From: Insolitispirillum peregrinum
GTDB taxonomy: Bacteria; Pseudomonadota; Alphaproteobacteria; Rhodospirillales; Rhodospirillaceae
NCBI RefSeq assembly: GCF_042665255.1
Contig: NZ_JBHTCD010000007.1
Length of the DNA: 64,000 bases
Direction: 5' to 3' (one strand)
How positions within the stretch are numbered: position 1 is the stretch's first letter; the number at the start of each line of letters is the position of its first letter. The notes under the pieces were generated by a model. It searched no databases. It was not told where the DNA came from and saw only the letters and a program-made list of their open reading frames with translations. Made by a program: the position numbers and the translations under genes. Shown here piece by piece: positions 28,455-38,391 of this stretch.

Positions 28455-29564
28455 ATGCACAGTGTACTTTCGACCAAAGCCCCGCAGGATACCCGCGTGA
28501 TGGTGGCGATGTCCGGCGGTGTTGACAGCTCGGTCACGGCGGCGGTGCTGAAAGAGCAAGGCTATGACGTGGTCGGGATCACCATGCAGCTGTACGACCA
28601 TGGCTTTGTGATCGAAGGCTCGAAAACCTGTTGCGCCGGGCAGGACATCTATGATGCCAGCCGGGTGGCCGATCATCTGGGCATTCCGCATTACGTGGTC
28701 GATTACGAGCGCAATTTCCTCACCGACGTGATGGAAGCCTTTGCTGATTCCTACGTCGCCGGGGAAACGCCGGTGCCGTGCGTGCTGTGCAACCAGACGG
28801 TCAAGTTCCGGGATCTGGTGCAGGCGGCGCGCGATCTGGGGGCCGATGCGCTGGCCACCGGCCATTATGTCCGCCGGGTGGTGGGCGAGGATGGCCGGGC
28901 GCAGTTGTGGCGCGGTGCCGACCATGGCCGCGACCAGTCCTATTTCCTGTTCACCACCACGCAGGAACAGCTCGATTTCCTGCGCTTCCCGCTGGGGGAT
29001 ATCAGCAAGGACGAAACCCGCGCCATCGCCCGCCGCCATGATCTGGTGGTGGCGGACAAGCCGGACAGTCAGGACATTTGTTTCGTGCCCGACGGCAACT
29101 ATGCGCGGGTGGTCGAAAAGCTGCGCCCCGGTGCGATCCAGCCGGGCGAGATTGTCCATGTTGACGGCACGGTGATGGGGCGACACGAAGGCATCATCCA
29201 TTACACTGTCGGCCAGCGGCGCGGGCTGGACATTGGCGGGATGGCTGACCGTTTGTATGTGGTGCGGCTGGAGCCCGAGCATCACCGGGTGATCGTCGGC
29301 CCGCGCTCGGCGCTGGGCACCGGGCGATTCACGGTGCGGGCGGTCAACTGGCTGGGCGGTGGTGAGCACATCCCCGCCGATGGGGTGGCGCTGACCGTCA
29401 AGGTGCGCAACTCGTTCCGTCCGGCGGAGGCGATGGCCTATGGCTTGCCGGATGGCCGCGCGGAGGTGCGCCTGTTACACCCGGTCGACGGGGTGGCACC
29501 GGGGCAGGCCTGTGTGTTCTATGACGGTGATCATCTGCTGGGAGGCGGCTGGATCACCCGCTGA
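28455..29564 (+). CDS. mnmA: tRNA-specific 2-thiouridylase MnmA
   Basis: Thiolates U34 of tRNA-Lys/Glu/Gln with sulfur relayed from a cysteine desulfurase. 369 residues. PP-loop SGGVDSS at 20-26. Catalytic pair Cys112 (VLCNQTVKF) and Cys209 (DSQDICFV). Central and C-terminal beta-barrel domains present. Its place after iscS and fdx fits the sulfur-relay role. Confidence 0.97.
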   Translation: MHSVLSTKAPQDTRVMVAMSGGVDSSVTAAVLKEQGYDVVGITMQLYDHGFVIEGSKTCCAGQDIYDASRVADHLGIPHYVVDYERNFLTDVMEAFADSYVAGETPVPCVLCNQTVKFRDLVQAARDLGADALATGHYVRRVVGEDGRAQLWRGADHGRDQSYFLFTTTQEQLDFLRFPLGDISKDETRAIARRHDLVVADKPDSQDICFVPDGNYARVVEKLRPGAIQPGEIVHVDGTVMGRHEGIIHYTVGQRRGLDIGGMADRLYVVRLEPEHHRVIVGPRSALGTGRFTVRAVNWLGGGEHIPADGVALTVKVRNSFRPAEAMAYGLPDGRAEVRLLHPVDGVAPGQACVFYDGDHLLGGGWITR

Positions 29565-29566
29565 CA

Positions 29567-29640
29567 CATTGTGCGAAAAGCGGGAATCGGTTCTCGCAAA
29601 GAAAACAATGCGACAAAACAAAAAGTTAGAGCAGCGTGCC
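29567..29640 (-). repeat. RIME-like repeat after mnmA
   Basis: CATTGTGCGAAAAGCGGG...CGGTTCTCGCAAAG..CAATGCGAC, then GTTAGAGCAGCGTGC. Same block as inside ribB (33386-33484), same relative orientation to MITE copy G. Confidence 0.75.
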
Positions 29641-29650
29641 TGTGTCTGAT

Positions 29651-29828
29651 CACAGTACACGACAGTTTGGGAACAAGGACGTGGAGCGCTGCTCCACACC
29701 TCGCTGGGGCCTTAAGGTCCCAGACCCCATTGACTTGATATTGAAAGAAAAAATGGGGGTTCGGGGCTTCAGGCCCCGAGCGGTTCAGGCGGCAGCCTGC
29801 ACCTTCTTGCCAACTGTCGTGTACTGTG
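29651..29828 (+). repeat. MITE-like element, copy G (best-preserved copy)
   Basis: Terminal inverted repeats CACAGTACACGACAGTTTGG and CCAACTGTCGTGTACTGTG, 178 bp apart. Inside: GTGGAGCGCTGCTCCAC palindrome, stem CCCAGACCCCATT / AATGGGGGTTCGGGG, small hairpin CGGGGCTTCAGGCCCCG. Non-coding. With the following 14-nt G tract it fills the mnmA-maeB gap. Confidence 0.85.
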
Positions 29829-29864
29829 GTGTCTGATTTAACGCACGCTGCTCTCAATAAAACC

Positions 29865-29900
29865 CCCGGAGCAGGGGCGCTGCTCCGGGGGGGGGGGGGG
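29865..29900. terminator. Hairpin with 14-nt G tract downstream of maeB
   Basis: CCCCCGGAGCA pairs with TGCTCCGGGGG around GGGGCGC; the right arm runs into 14 consecutive G (29887-29900). Lies 22 bp past the maeB stop, so it probably ends the maeB message. Confidence 0.6.
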
Positions 29901-29921
29901 ACTTCGGGCTTCGGGTTGATC

Positions 29922-32207
<2,286 letters not shown>

Positions 32208-32501
32208 TTCATCCCCTGCGGATAGACGCTATCAGCGTCGTGCAGGCCGCGGGCGAGGTCACGGCTCGCCGGCAGCCTTGTTGTCTTGGTGTTGCGGTCC
32301 GGGTGGTCACCCGGGCGTGCAAAAGATAGGGTACAAGCAATGGGCAAACCAGAGGGAACTGTATGCTCCCCACCTGATCGGGTTGCCTGTCGGCAAAACC
32401 ATGCATCCGGCGTGCCGTAAAAAAGTCAGGGGAAAGAAAAGGCCGGAAATGCGCCAAATGATCGACGGGTCGCGAAAATGGCGTAATAAAATAACTCAAA
32501 A

Positions 32502-32551
32502 ATGGCGGAAATCCGCCGCCATTAATGCGTATAATGGCGGAAATCCGCCAT
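32502..32551 (-). promoter_or_regulatory. Pair of GGCGGA palindromes upstream of maeB
   Basis: ATGGCGGAAATCCGCC (32502-32517) and the perfect palindrome ATGGCGGA-AA-TCCGCCAT (32534-32551), centres 32 bp apart, about three helical turns. A half-site ATGGCG occurs at 32478. In the 494-bp gap between maeB and ribB, both transcribed leftward, this is the only regulator-like signal; the rest is repeat DNA and unassigned sequence. Confidence 0.45.
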
Positions 32552-32562
32552 GGTGGCGGGTT

Positions 32563-32668
32563 AGGGCAGCGTGCGTTCAATCGTACGCAGGCACGCTGCT
32601 CTAACCTTTTGATTTGCCGCAGTGATGGCGCGCAAAACCGGAACCACTTTTGCGCTCACTGCTCTATG
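32563..32668 (+). repeat. RIME-like repeat between ribB and maeB
   Basis: AGGGCAGCGTGCGTTCAATCG, then CTCTAACCTTTTGAT, GCGCGCAAAACCGG and CCACTTTTGCGCTCACTGC. Ends about 30 bp past the ribB stop. Confidence 0.65.
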
Positions 32669-32701
32669 GCAGAGACCCGCAGGCCCCTGCCACAGAAAGT
32701 A

Positions 32702-33496
32702 TCAGCCGGTGATGTCGGGATAGGCAATCAGATCGGCAATCGTCACCAGCGGCATCCCGTGCTGGTGGGCATAGACGATCAGTTCGGGCAGGCGGGCCAT
32801 GGTGCCGTCGGGGTTGGTGACCTCGCACAGCACTCCGGCGGGCTGCCGACCGGCGCGGCGCATCAGGTCAATGGTCGCTTCGCTGTGCCCCTGCCGGGCG
32901 GCCAGTCCGCCGGGATTGGCGCGGATCGGAAACACATGGCCGGGGCGGGCCAGATCGGCGGGCTGGCAGTGCGGGGCAATCGCCGTCTTGATGGTGGTCA
33001 CCCGGTCGGCTGCCGAAACGCCGGTGGTGACGCCGTGGCGGGCTTCGATCGACACCGTAAAGCCGGTGCCATAAGACGAGGTATTGGCGCTGACCATCGG
33101 CGGCAGCTCCAGCCGGGTGGCGTCGGCGTCGGTCAGGATCAGGCAGACAATCCCCGAACAGTCGCGGATCATCTGCGCCATCTGGGCAACGGTCAGGGTT
33201 TCGGCGGCGCAAATGATGTCGCCTTCGTTTTCGCGGTCTTCGTCGTCAATCACCACGATGCTGCCACCGGCGCGAATCTGCGCAACAGCGCGGGCAACGC
33301 GCTCGGCGGGGGTGCCAAAGCTGGTGGTCAGGTCGTCGTGATCGGTCAGGGTCTCGGTCGCACGCGACACAGGAGACATAGACCAGCGTGCGTCAGACAT
33401 GACGCCGTCACGCAGGTCTAACCTTTTGTTCTGTCGCATTGTTCTTGCGAAAACCGGTTTCCACTTTTCGCACAATGCTTTGACTGACTGATTCAT
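32702..33496 (-). CDS. ribB: 3,4-dihydroxy-2-butanone 4-phosphate synthase with in-frame repeat insertion
   Basis: Converts ribulose 5-phosphate in riboflavin synthesis. The conserved domain runs from SFGTPAERVARA to the C-terminus: DDEDRENEGD (metal/substrate site), SYGTGFTVSIEARHGVTTGVS, RPGHVFP, HSEATIDLM are all intact; no fused GTP cyclohydrolase II domain. Start choice: ATG 33496 has GGAG nine bases upstream and gives MNQSV, like the E. coli RibB start MNQTL. Residues about 6-36 are translated RIME-like repeat. ATGs at 33400 or 33379 inside or after the repeat lack an SD. Preceded by an FMN riboswitch. Confidence 0.9.
   Translation of the reverse strand: MNQSVKALCEKWKPVFARTMRQNKRLDLRDGVMSDARWSMSPVSRATETLTDHDDLTTSFGTPAERVARAVAQIRAGGSIVVIDDEDRENEGDIICAAETLTVAQMAQMIRDCSGIVCLILTDADATRLELPPMVSANTSSYGTGFTVSIEARHGVTTGVSAADRVTTIKTAIAPHCQPADLARPGHVFPIRANPGGLAARQGHSEATIDLMRRAGRQPAGVLCEVTNPDGTMARLPELIVYAHQHGMPLVTIADLIAYPDITG
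33386..33484 (-). repeat. RIME-like repeat inside the 5' part of ribB
   Basis: On the minus strand AAAGCATTGTGCGAAAAGTGG, AACCGGTTTTCGCAAG, AACAATGCGACAGAAC, GGTTAGACC, ending in ACGCACGCTGGTC. Same as the block at 29567-29640 and the flank at 59213-59236. It keeps the ribB frame open. Confidence 0.75.
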
Positions 33497-33567
33497 CGGT
33501 CTTACTCCGCATGGGGTTAAGCCTGTGAATCAGGGCGATGCAGTCGGTCGGCACAAAGCACAACACC

Positions 33568-33592
33568 CAAAGCCCGTGCGGGGCTTCGGGGG
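33568..33592 (-). terminator. Expression-platform hairpin of the FMN riboswitch
   Basis: AAGCCC pairs with GGGCTT around a short loop (minus: GAAGCCCCGCACGGGCTTTGG), right after the aptamer. A likely ligand-dependent terminator, though the U-run is interrupted. Confidence 0.5.
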
Positions 33593-33607
33593 AAGGGTTT
33601 TGGCTCA

Positions 33608-33766
33608 TCCTCTTTCATCCGGACTGTTACCGTCGGCTCTGGCATCGCACCAGATCTGCTGACCCCGCCCGGAAGACCGGACGGGCGCTCGCGGGCTGCA
33701 CGGTTCGGCACAGGGTGCCAAAGGTCGTGTTACCGCCGGTCGGGAGTTTCACCCTGCCCTGAGAAC
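33608..33766 (-). promoter_or_regulatory. FMN riboswitch controlling ribB
   Basis: The minus strand shows the RFN element signature: CAGGGCAGGGTGAAA, CCCGACCGGCGGT, AGCCCGCGAGCGC, GGTCAGCAGATCTGGTG, CCAGAGCCGACGGT, ending GGATGAAAGAGGAT. These are the conserved core pieces in the right order. FMN binding would lower ribB expression. It is 110 nt upstream of the ribB start. Confidence 0.97.
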
Positions 33767-33846
33767 AAGCAGCCACTCGTGATGAGCAGCAGGGGGCGAA
33801 GGTTCCCGATCCGTCGGGGCCTGTCAAGGGACGGGAAAGGGGAGGA

Positions 33847-34836
33847 TCAGGGGGCCGCGAGCAGGGCGTCTGCCGGAAGGGCGGCAAGGCGGGTCAGCAG
33901 GCTGTGCATGATCTGCCGCAGGGCGTCAAAAGCGGGCCGCGGCTGATAGGTGGCCTCGTTCATGTACAGGTGGCGGCTGATCTCGATTTGCAGCGCATGC
34001 ACCCGCTGCGCCGGGCGGCCATAGTGGCGGGTGGTGAAGCCGCCTGCATAGGGCGTGTTGCGCGTCACCCGCAGGTCATTTTCCAGCAAAATCTGGTGCG
34101 CCAGCGCGGTCAGCGGGCGAGCACAGGAACTGCCGTGGCAATCCCCCAGCACAATGTCGTTCAACGGCCTCCGCCGGGAGGTATCGCCGTTGACGGGCAG
34201 GCCCGAGGGCATCGAGTGGCAATCAATCACCAGACAATAGCCAAAGCTCTGACAGGTTTCCTCGACCAGTTGCCCCAGAGCGGCGTGATAGGGGCGATAG
34301 CAGCGGGCAATGCGCTGCTCGGCCTCGGTAACGCTCAGGCGGTCGCGGTAAATGTCGGCCCCGTTGGCCACCATCCGCGCAATGGTCCCCAGCCCGGCCT
34401 GAACCCGCGGGCTGCGGGTGTTGGCGTGGGCAGGCAGCGGGCCGTCGAACATCGCCGGGTCCAGCTCATAGGGCTCGCGGTTGGCATCGAGATAGGCGCG
34501 CGGGAAATTGGCGCACAGTAGCGGTGCCCCCACCTGCGGCGCATCGGCAAACAGGTGCTGAACATGGGCGTCTTCGGACCGGCGCAGGGTGTGGGCGTCC
34601 AGTTTCGACTGCGCCACAAATGCCGGAGGATAGTAATGCCCCGAATGCGGCGAGCACACCACCAGCGGCACCGTCTGTTGCGCAGGCCGGGTGATGGTAA
34701 AAGCCGCCGGAGCCAGCGGGTCGGCAGGCATGAAGGGTGCACCAATCCCGTCCGATGCCAGCAGGGCATCAGAAGCCGGAATCTGCCCGTCCGGGCCCAT
34801 GGCCAGCGGCAGGTATGATGGCGCAAACGAGTTCAT
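33847..34836 (-). CDS. N-formylglutamate amidohydrolase family protein
   Basis: 329 residues. The FGase fold is evident: VVCSPHSGHYYPP, the SEDAHVQHLF acidic/His motif, NFPRAYLDANREPYELD, VIDCHSMPSG and LQIEISRHLYMNE. Zinc-dependent enzymes of this family free glutamate from N-formylglutamate at the end of one histidine-degradation route, but no hut genes are near, so the substrate is unproven. The N-terminal ~35 residues are less conserved. Single gene upstream of the riboswitch, same strand. Confidence 0.88.
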   Translation of the reverse strand: MNSFAPSYLPLAMGPDGQIPASDALLASDGIGAPFMPADPLAPAAFTITRPAQQTVPLVVCSPHSGHYYPPAFVAQSKLDAHTLRRSEDAHVQHLFADAPQVGAPLLCANFPRAYLDANREPYELDPAMFDGPLPAHANTRSPRVQAGLGTIARMVANGADIYRDRLSVTEAEQRIARCYRPYHAALGQLVEETCQSFGYCLVIDCHSMPSGLPVNGDTSRRRPLNDIVLGDCHGSSCARPLTALAHQILLENDLRVTRNTPYAGGFTTRHYGRPAQRVHALQIEISRHLYMNEATYQPRPAFDALRQIMHSLLTRLAALPADALLAAP

Positions 34837-34969
34837 GCAAAAAGCCTACACCAATCCCGCATCGCAACCAAGGCATCCGATCACCATATCAGTAATCCCT
34901 TGATTCCAAGGGCAGAAGCGGCTTTCCGGCGGTCGGGCAAAAAAAATGACAGGATGGTGAAAAAAAGTG

Positions 34970-34998
34970 TTGCCAAGGGTGCGGAGGGCCTCTATAAA
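34970..34998 (+). promoter_or_regulatory. Promoter of tRNA-Val
   Basis: TTGCCA, 17-bp spacer, TATAAA, about 82 bp before the mature tRNA start. Strong match. Confidence 0.75.
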
Positions 34999-35086
34999 CC
35001 CCTCCACGCACTGACCGGCGAAACAAACGAAACGAACCGGACAGTGCTTCGCAGAGCCAACAATACTCCGCAGGCAAAGCGATCAC

Positions 35087-35161
35087 GGGCGTATAGCTCA
35101 GCGGGAGAGCACTACGTTGACATCGTAGGGGTCACTGGTTCAATCCCAGTTACGCCCACCA
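35087..35161 (+). tRNA. tRNA-Val (anticodon GAC)
   Basis: 75 nt with encoded ACCA end. Acceptor GGGCGTA/TACGCCC pairs perfectly; D-arm GCTC/GAGC; anticodon stem CTACG/CGTAG with loop TTGACAT (anticodon GAC); T-arm ACTGG-TTCAATC-CCAGT. All four stems fit. Confidence 0.98.
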
Positions 35162-35162
35162 T

Positions 35163-35199
35163 CGAAACCCTCAGGGAAACCTGAGGGTTTCGTCTTTTC
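35163..35199 (+). terminator. tRNA-Val terminator
   Basis: GAAACCCTCAG pairs with CTGAGGGTTTC around GGAAAC, followed by GTCTTTT. Confidence 0.9.
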
Positions 35200-35227
35200 C
35201 GGGCCTTTTTGAATGCGCTGACGCGAT

Positions 35228-35284
35228 TTGCGGGGCGCTGCCCCACACCCCGCCGGGGCCTTGATGCACCGGACCCCGTTTTGG
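35228..35284 (+). repeat. MITE-like element, copy H (fragment)
   Basis: GCGGGGCGCTGCCCCACACC and CCGGGGCCTTGATGCACCGG with GACCCCGTT; only the left third of the element remains. Confidence 0.55.
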
Positions 35285-35303
35285 GTTGCATCTTTCCTTC
35301 CGA

Positions 35304-35636
35304 TCATTCAAGGATGGCCGCAAGGCGGGCCAATACCTCATCCATGATGCTGTCGGGTACCGTCTCGGCGTAATGGCCGTGGCGGGCGGCTATGTCCAGG
35401 GCGCGGGGTTGGTCGCATCGTATGATGCCGGTGGTAATCAGGCCGTGCCCGGCGAGGGGGACGGCGAAGCCTCGGACCTTGGCGAAGTTTCCGCCGTTGG
35501 TGATCGGCAGGACAACCGGAATCCCGAGTACGCTGTTGAAGGCCGAGGGGGAAACGATCAGGACGGGCCGTTTCCCCTGTTGCTCATGCCCTTTGGTTGG
35601 GTCCAGAGAAACAATGAAGATGTCACCACGGTTCAT
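35304..35636 (-). CDS. MazF/PemK-family toxin (endoribonuclease)
   Basis: 110 residues: MNRGDIFIVSLDPTKGHEQQGKRPVLIVS is the typical start (given here as its two halves: RGDIFIVSLDPTKGHEQQ and KRPVLIVS), followed by LPITNGG and IRCDQPRALD. Family members cleave mRNA at short sequences and are held inactive by the partner antitoxin. The start codon overlaps the antitoxin stop by one base (TGATG), implying coupled translation. Confidence 0.93.
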   Translation of the reverse strand: MNRGDIFIVSLDPTKGHEQQGKRPVLIVSPSAFNSVLGIPVVLPITNGGNFAKVRGFAVPLAGHGLITTGIIRCDQPRALDIAARHGHYAETVPDSIMDEVLARLAAILE

Positions 35637-35893
35637 CAGATCAGTTCATCCCCAACAGCAGGGGCATCGATCCAGTCGCGGTCGCCTTCGGAGGCTGGGG
35701 CTGTGTCATCACATTGAGCCAACAACTCGGCGAGGGTGTAGGACGGACGGGTTTGCGGGGTCACGATCAACTGCCCGTCAGAGACGGACAGGGCAACCGA
35801 TGCTCCGGCGCTGATATGAAGCTGGGACAGCATGGCAGGCGGCACCGGCATCATCACCGAACCGCCAACCTTGCGCAGTTTGGCTACGGGCAT
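35636..35893 (-). CDS. MazE/AbrB-type antitoxin
   Basis: 85 residues. The N-terminal SpoVT/AbrB-like DNA-binding half (VAKLRKVGGSVMMPVPPAML) is followed by an acidic, probably flexible tail (CDDTAPASEGDRDWIDAP) that would wrap the toxin. First gene of the pair. A perfect palindrome at 35913-35930 upstream is a probable autoregulatory operator. Confidence 0.9.
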   Translation of the reverse strand: MPVAKLRKVGGSVMMPVPPAMLSQLHISAGASVALSVSDGQLIVTPQTRPSYTLAELLAQCDDTAPASEGDRDWIDAPAVGDELI

Positions 35894-35912
35894 TTTGAGA
35901 CCTCGGATTTAA

Positions 35913-35930
35913 GTTATATTTTTATATAAC
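35913..35930 (-). promoter_or_regulatory. Palindromic operator/promoter of the toxin-antitoxin pair
   Basis: GTTATAT-TTTT-ATATAAC, 7-bp arms, 20 bp before the antitoxin ATG, overlapping a TATATA/TATAAC-like -10. AbrB-type antitoxins repress their own promoters at such sites. Confidence 0.6.
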
Positions 35931-36007
35931 ATATCCCGGTCCCGCCGCTAACCTGATTCTCCCGACACTCTGATGCCGAAGGCGTCAAAGTCCCCCCTCC
36001 CGGGATC

Positions 36008-36050
36008 AAAGGGCCAATGGCCCTTTGCGGGCGCGGGCAGAGCCCGCCTC
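36008..36050 (-). terminator. Hairpins downstream of bluB
   Basis: AAAGGGCCAATGGCCCTTT (36008-36026) and a GCGGGC/GCCCGC hairpin (about 36033-36047), 15-50 bp past the bluB stop; a 9-C run lies between them and the stop. Confidence 0.5.
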
Positions 36051-36060
36051 CTCCCCCCCC

Positions 36061-36702
36061 CTACCGGCGGAAAATAAAGCTCTCCAGCGGCAGGCGCTGC
36101 TGCCAGCCGAACCGCTCCAGCTCGGGGTCGCGGTGCTCTTCCTGCGGATAGCCGAGGCAGAGGTACGACACCAGATCCCAGTGTTCGGGAACGTCGAGGC
36201 TTTCCTTGGCGTCGAGGGGGTCGATGATCGAGACCCAGCCGACACCGACGCCCCAGGCACGGGCGGCCAGCGCAAGGGTCTGGACGGCTCCGGCGACGGA
36301 GTAGTGCAACGTCTGGGGGATGGTTTGCCGCCCCAGCCCGTCACCGGCCTGCGGGTCGTTGTCGCAAAAGATTGCCAGCTGGACCGGGGCATCATCCAGG
36401 CCGGACAGCTTCAGCGAGGCATACAGCCGGGCCTTTTCGCCCTTGTAGGCGTGCAGGGCCTCGGAGTTGGCGGCGGAGAAGTTGCGGCGGATGCGCACGC
36501 GCAGGCCGGGGTCTTCGACCAGCACAAAGCGCCACGGCTGGCTGTGGCCGACCGACGGCGAGTGGGTGGCGAGGCGGAGGATTTCGATCAGCACATCGGG
36601 GGGGATCGGGTCGGTGCGAAACCGCCGCACGTCCCGCCGCCATTCAATCAGATCAACGAGCTGTTGGCGAAAGGCGGCGGAGAAGTGCGGCGTATCGCTC
36701 AT
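36061..36702 (-). CDS. bluB: 5,6-dimethylbenzimidazole synthase BluB
   Basis: Oxygen-dependent cannibalisation of FMN to the lower ligand of vitamin B12. 213 residues of the nitroreductase fold with BluB-specific stretches: EWRRDVRRFRTDP, HSPSVGHSQPWRFVLVED, AYKGEKARLYASLKLSGL, GLGRQTIPQT, VGWVSIIDP and FGWQQRLPLESFIFRR. Last gene of the cimA-to-bluB run; its start overlaps the end of the TrmJ-type gene (ATG 36702, stop 36699-36701). Confidence 0.93.
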   Translation of the reverse strand: MSDTPHFSAAFRQQLVDLIEWRRDVRRFRTDPIPPDVLIEILRLATHSPSVGHSQPWRFVLVEDPGLRVRIRRNFSAANSEALHAYKGEKARLYASLKLSGLDDAPVQLAIFCDNDPQAGDGLGRQTIPQTLHYSVAGAVQTLALAARAWGVGVGWVSIIDPLDAKESLDVPEHWDLVSYLCLGYPQEEHRDPELERFGWQQRLPLESFIFRR

Positions 36703-37559
36703 GATGCGGATGAATCCCCGTCGGTGGTGGGCCCATCCGTGGTCGGCCCATCCGTGGAAGGTTCGTCAGAGAGACGCTGTTCGGCCAGGGACGAATGGCG
36801 TTCGCTGCGCAGCGGGCGGTCGGGACGGCGACCCCAGCGCAGTTCGGTGACCACGCCGTGCAGGGTTTTGACTTCCTGCCGGGTCAGACCGGCGCGGGCA
36901 AAGATCGAGCGCAGGTTGCGGACCATGCCGGGGCGCTTGTCGGGCAGGCGCAGGAAACCGCAATCGTCCAGCTCGCGCTCCAGATGCTCGTACAGGCCGA
37001 GCAGGTCCTGATGGGCAGCGGGCGGCGAGGCGCGTTCGGCGGGCTGTTCGGTCGGGGTCTGATCGACCGAGGAATACCACTCATAGCCGACCAGCAAGAC
37101 CGCCTGCGCCAGATTCAGCGAGCAGAAGCTGGGATTGAGCGGGACTTCGATCACCGCGTTGGCCAGTGCCACGTCGTCGTTTTCCAGCCCGGTGCGCTCG
37201 CGGCCAAACAGGATGCCGACCGGCTCGATGGGATCAAGGCTGAGGGCCTGCCGCATTTCACCGGCGGCTTTGCGCGGGGTGACGATGCGCTTCATCATGT
37301 CGCGGCGGCGGGCGGTGGTGGCATAAACATGGACCAGATCAGCCACCGCCTCTTCGGTGCTGTCATAGACGCGGGCGTTTTCGAGGATCGCATCGGCACC
37401 CGAGGCGGCATTGATCGCCCGTTCGTCCAGATGACTGACCCGTGGCCGCACCAGACGCAGGTCCACCAGCGCGCTGTTGCCCATCGCACGGGCGGTGGTG
37501 CCCATGTTTTCGGCCAGTTGCGGCTCGACAAGGATGATGGCTGGCGCGGTTCCGCGCAT
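36699..37559 (-). CDS. trmJ: TrmJ-type tRNA methyltransferase (SPOUT family)
   Basis: 286 residues from ATG 37559 (AAAGGA eight bases upstream); a TTG at 37625 would give 308 residues. SPOUT knot motifs are present: ILVEPQLAENMGTTARAMGN, VGILFGRERTGLENDD, and IEVPLNPSFCSLNLAQAVLL. This matches TrmJ, which 2'-O-methylates position 32 of tRNAs. The C-terminus ends in a low-complexity DEPSTDGPTTDGPTTDG run encoded by a short direct repeat. Overlaps bluB by 4 bp. Confidence 0.9.
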   Translation of the reverse strand: MRGTAPAIILVEPQLAENMGTTARAMGNSALVDLRLVRPRVSHLDERAINAASGADAILENARVYDSTEEAVADLVHVYATTARRRDMMKRIVTPRKAAGEMRQALSLDPIEPVGILFGRERTGLENDDVALANAVIEVPLNPSFCSLNLAQAVLLVGYEWYSSVDQTPTEQPAERASPPAAHQDLLGLYEHLERELDDCGFLRLPDKRPGMVRNLRSIFARAGLTRQEVKTLHGVVTELRWGRRPDRPLRSERHSSLAEQRLSDEPSTDGPTTDGPTTDGDSSAS

Positions 37560-37626
37560 GGCCAGAACGTCCTTTTGCAGGATCGCCCGGCCCCGCTGGC
37601 GCCAGTCGGGGATTTGTTCAACCAAC

Positions 37627-38391
37627 TTATTCGAGTCCCTTGCTCTTCAACAGGTCCGCAGCAACGCTGCGGGCTTGGTCGCGGCCCATGCCGGGTTGCA
37701 GGGCCGGATCATACACCAGAGCCGCAGCCATCCGGCCCAGCCCGTGGAACATCATGCCATCCTGCCGGACGCGGAACACGTCGCCGGCCATTTTGGCGTC
37801 GATGGTAAAGCCCAGCGCGGTGGCGAGCTTTTCGCCCAGACAGGCCGAGCGGCTGCTGGCCGACAGGCCGTCGGCAATCAGGATCGAGACATTGTTGAGG
37901 ACGGCGGCCTCGGCTCCCAGCACGGCGCAGCCTTCGCGCTTGTTGGTCAGCGCATTGGCGGCGGCGGGGGGCAGGGTCGGCAACAGCTCGTCGATCGCGC
38001 TGGCAGGCACGGTGATGATCGCCAGCGAGGTTTCCGGCGGGATGTCGCGGGTGAAAGGCTGCTCGTTGGCGATGCTGATGTCCAGACCGGGCAGGGCATC
38101 ATAGACGGCCAGCAGGTCGCCAACGGCGCTGCTCCACGGGCGTTCCGTGCTGTCGGTTTTGGCCGGGGCACCGATCAGGGCCACCCGCACCGGGCCTTGC
38201 CAGCGGCGCAGATAGGGACCGGTGCCGGTCGGGCCTGCCTCGCCATAGCCGGAAAAGGCGATCTGGTCGAACAGTAGCAGGGTTCGTGCCTGCGAGGGCT
38301 TTTCCATCTGGGTGGGGTCGGCGGTGAAATAGCCGATCCCCAACATCAGGAACAGCGTCCCGAAGGTCAGCAGCAGCAGGTTGCGCAGCAT
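37627..38391 (-). CDS. Membrane-anchored protein of unknown function (DUF2927-like)
   Basis: 254 residues. A single N-terminal hydrophobic segment (about 4-22) acts as an uncleaved anchor or signal, so the rest is periplasmic. The body (RRWQGPVRVALIG... RQDGMMFHGLGRMAAALVYDPALQPGM, in part) resembles DUF2927 proteins, but that assignment is tentative. Starts with ATG overlapping the cimA stop by one base and is followed by trmJ, so it is cotranscribed. Confidence 0.7.
   Translation of the reverse strand: MLRNLLLLTFGTLFLMLGIGYFTADPTQMEKPSQARTLLLFDQIAFSGYGEAGPTGTGPYLRRWQGPVRVALIGAPAKTDSTERPWSSAVGDLLAVYDALPGLDISIANEQPFTRDIPPETSLAIITVPASAIDELLPTLPPAAANALTNKREGCAVLGAEAAVLNNVSILIADGLSASSRSACLGEKLATALGFTIDAKMAGDVFRVRQDGMMFHGLGRMAAALVYDPALQPGMGRDQARSVAADLLKSKGLE

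Noticed and set aside
32209..32580. Minus-strand frame of 123 codons in the ribB-maeB gap
   Set aside because: No SD, unlike codon use, and it crosses the palindromes; no similarity recognised.
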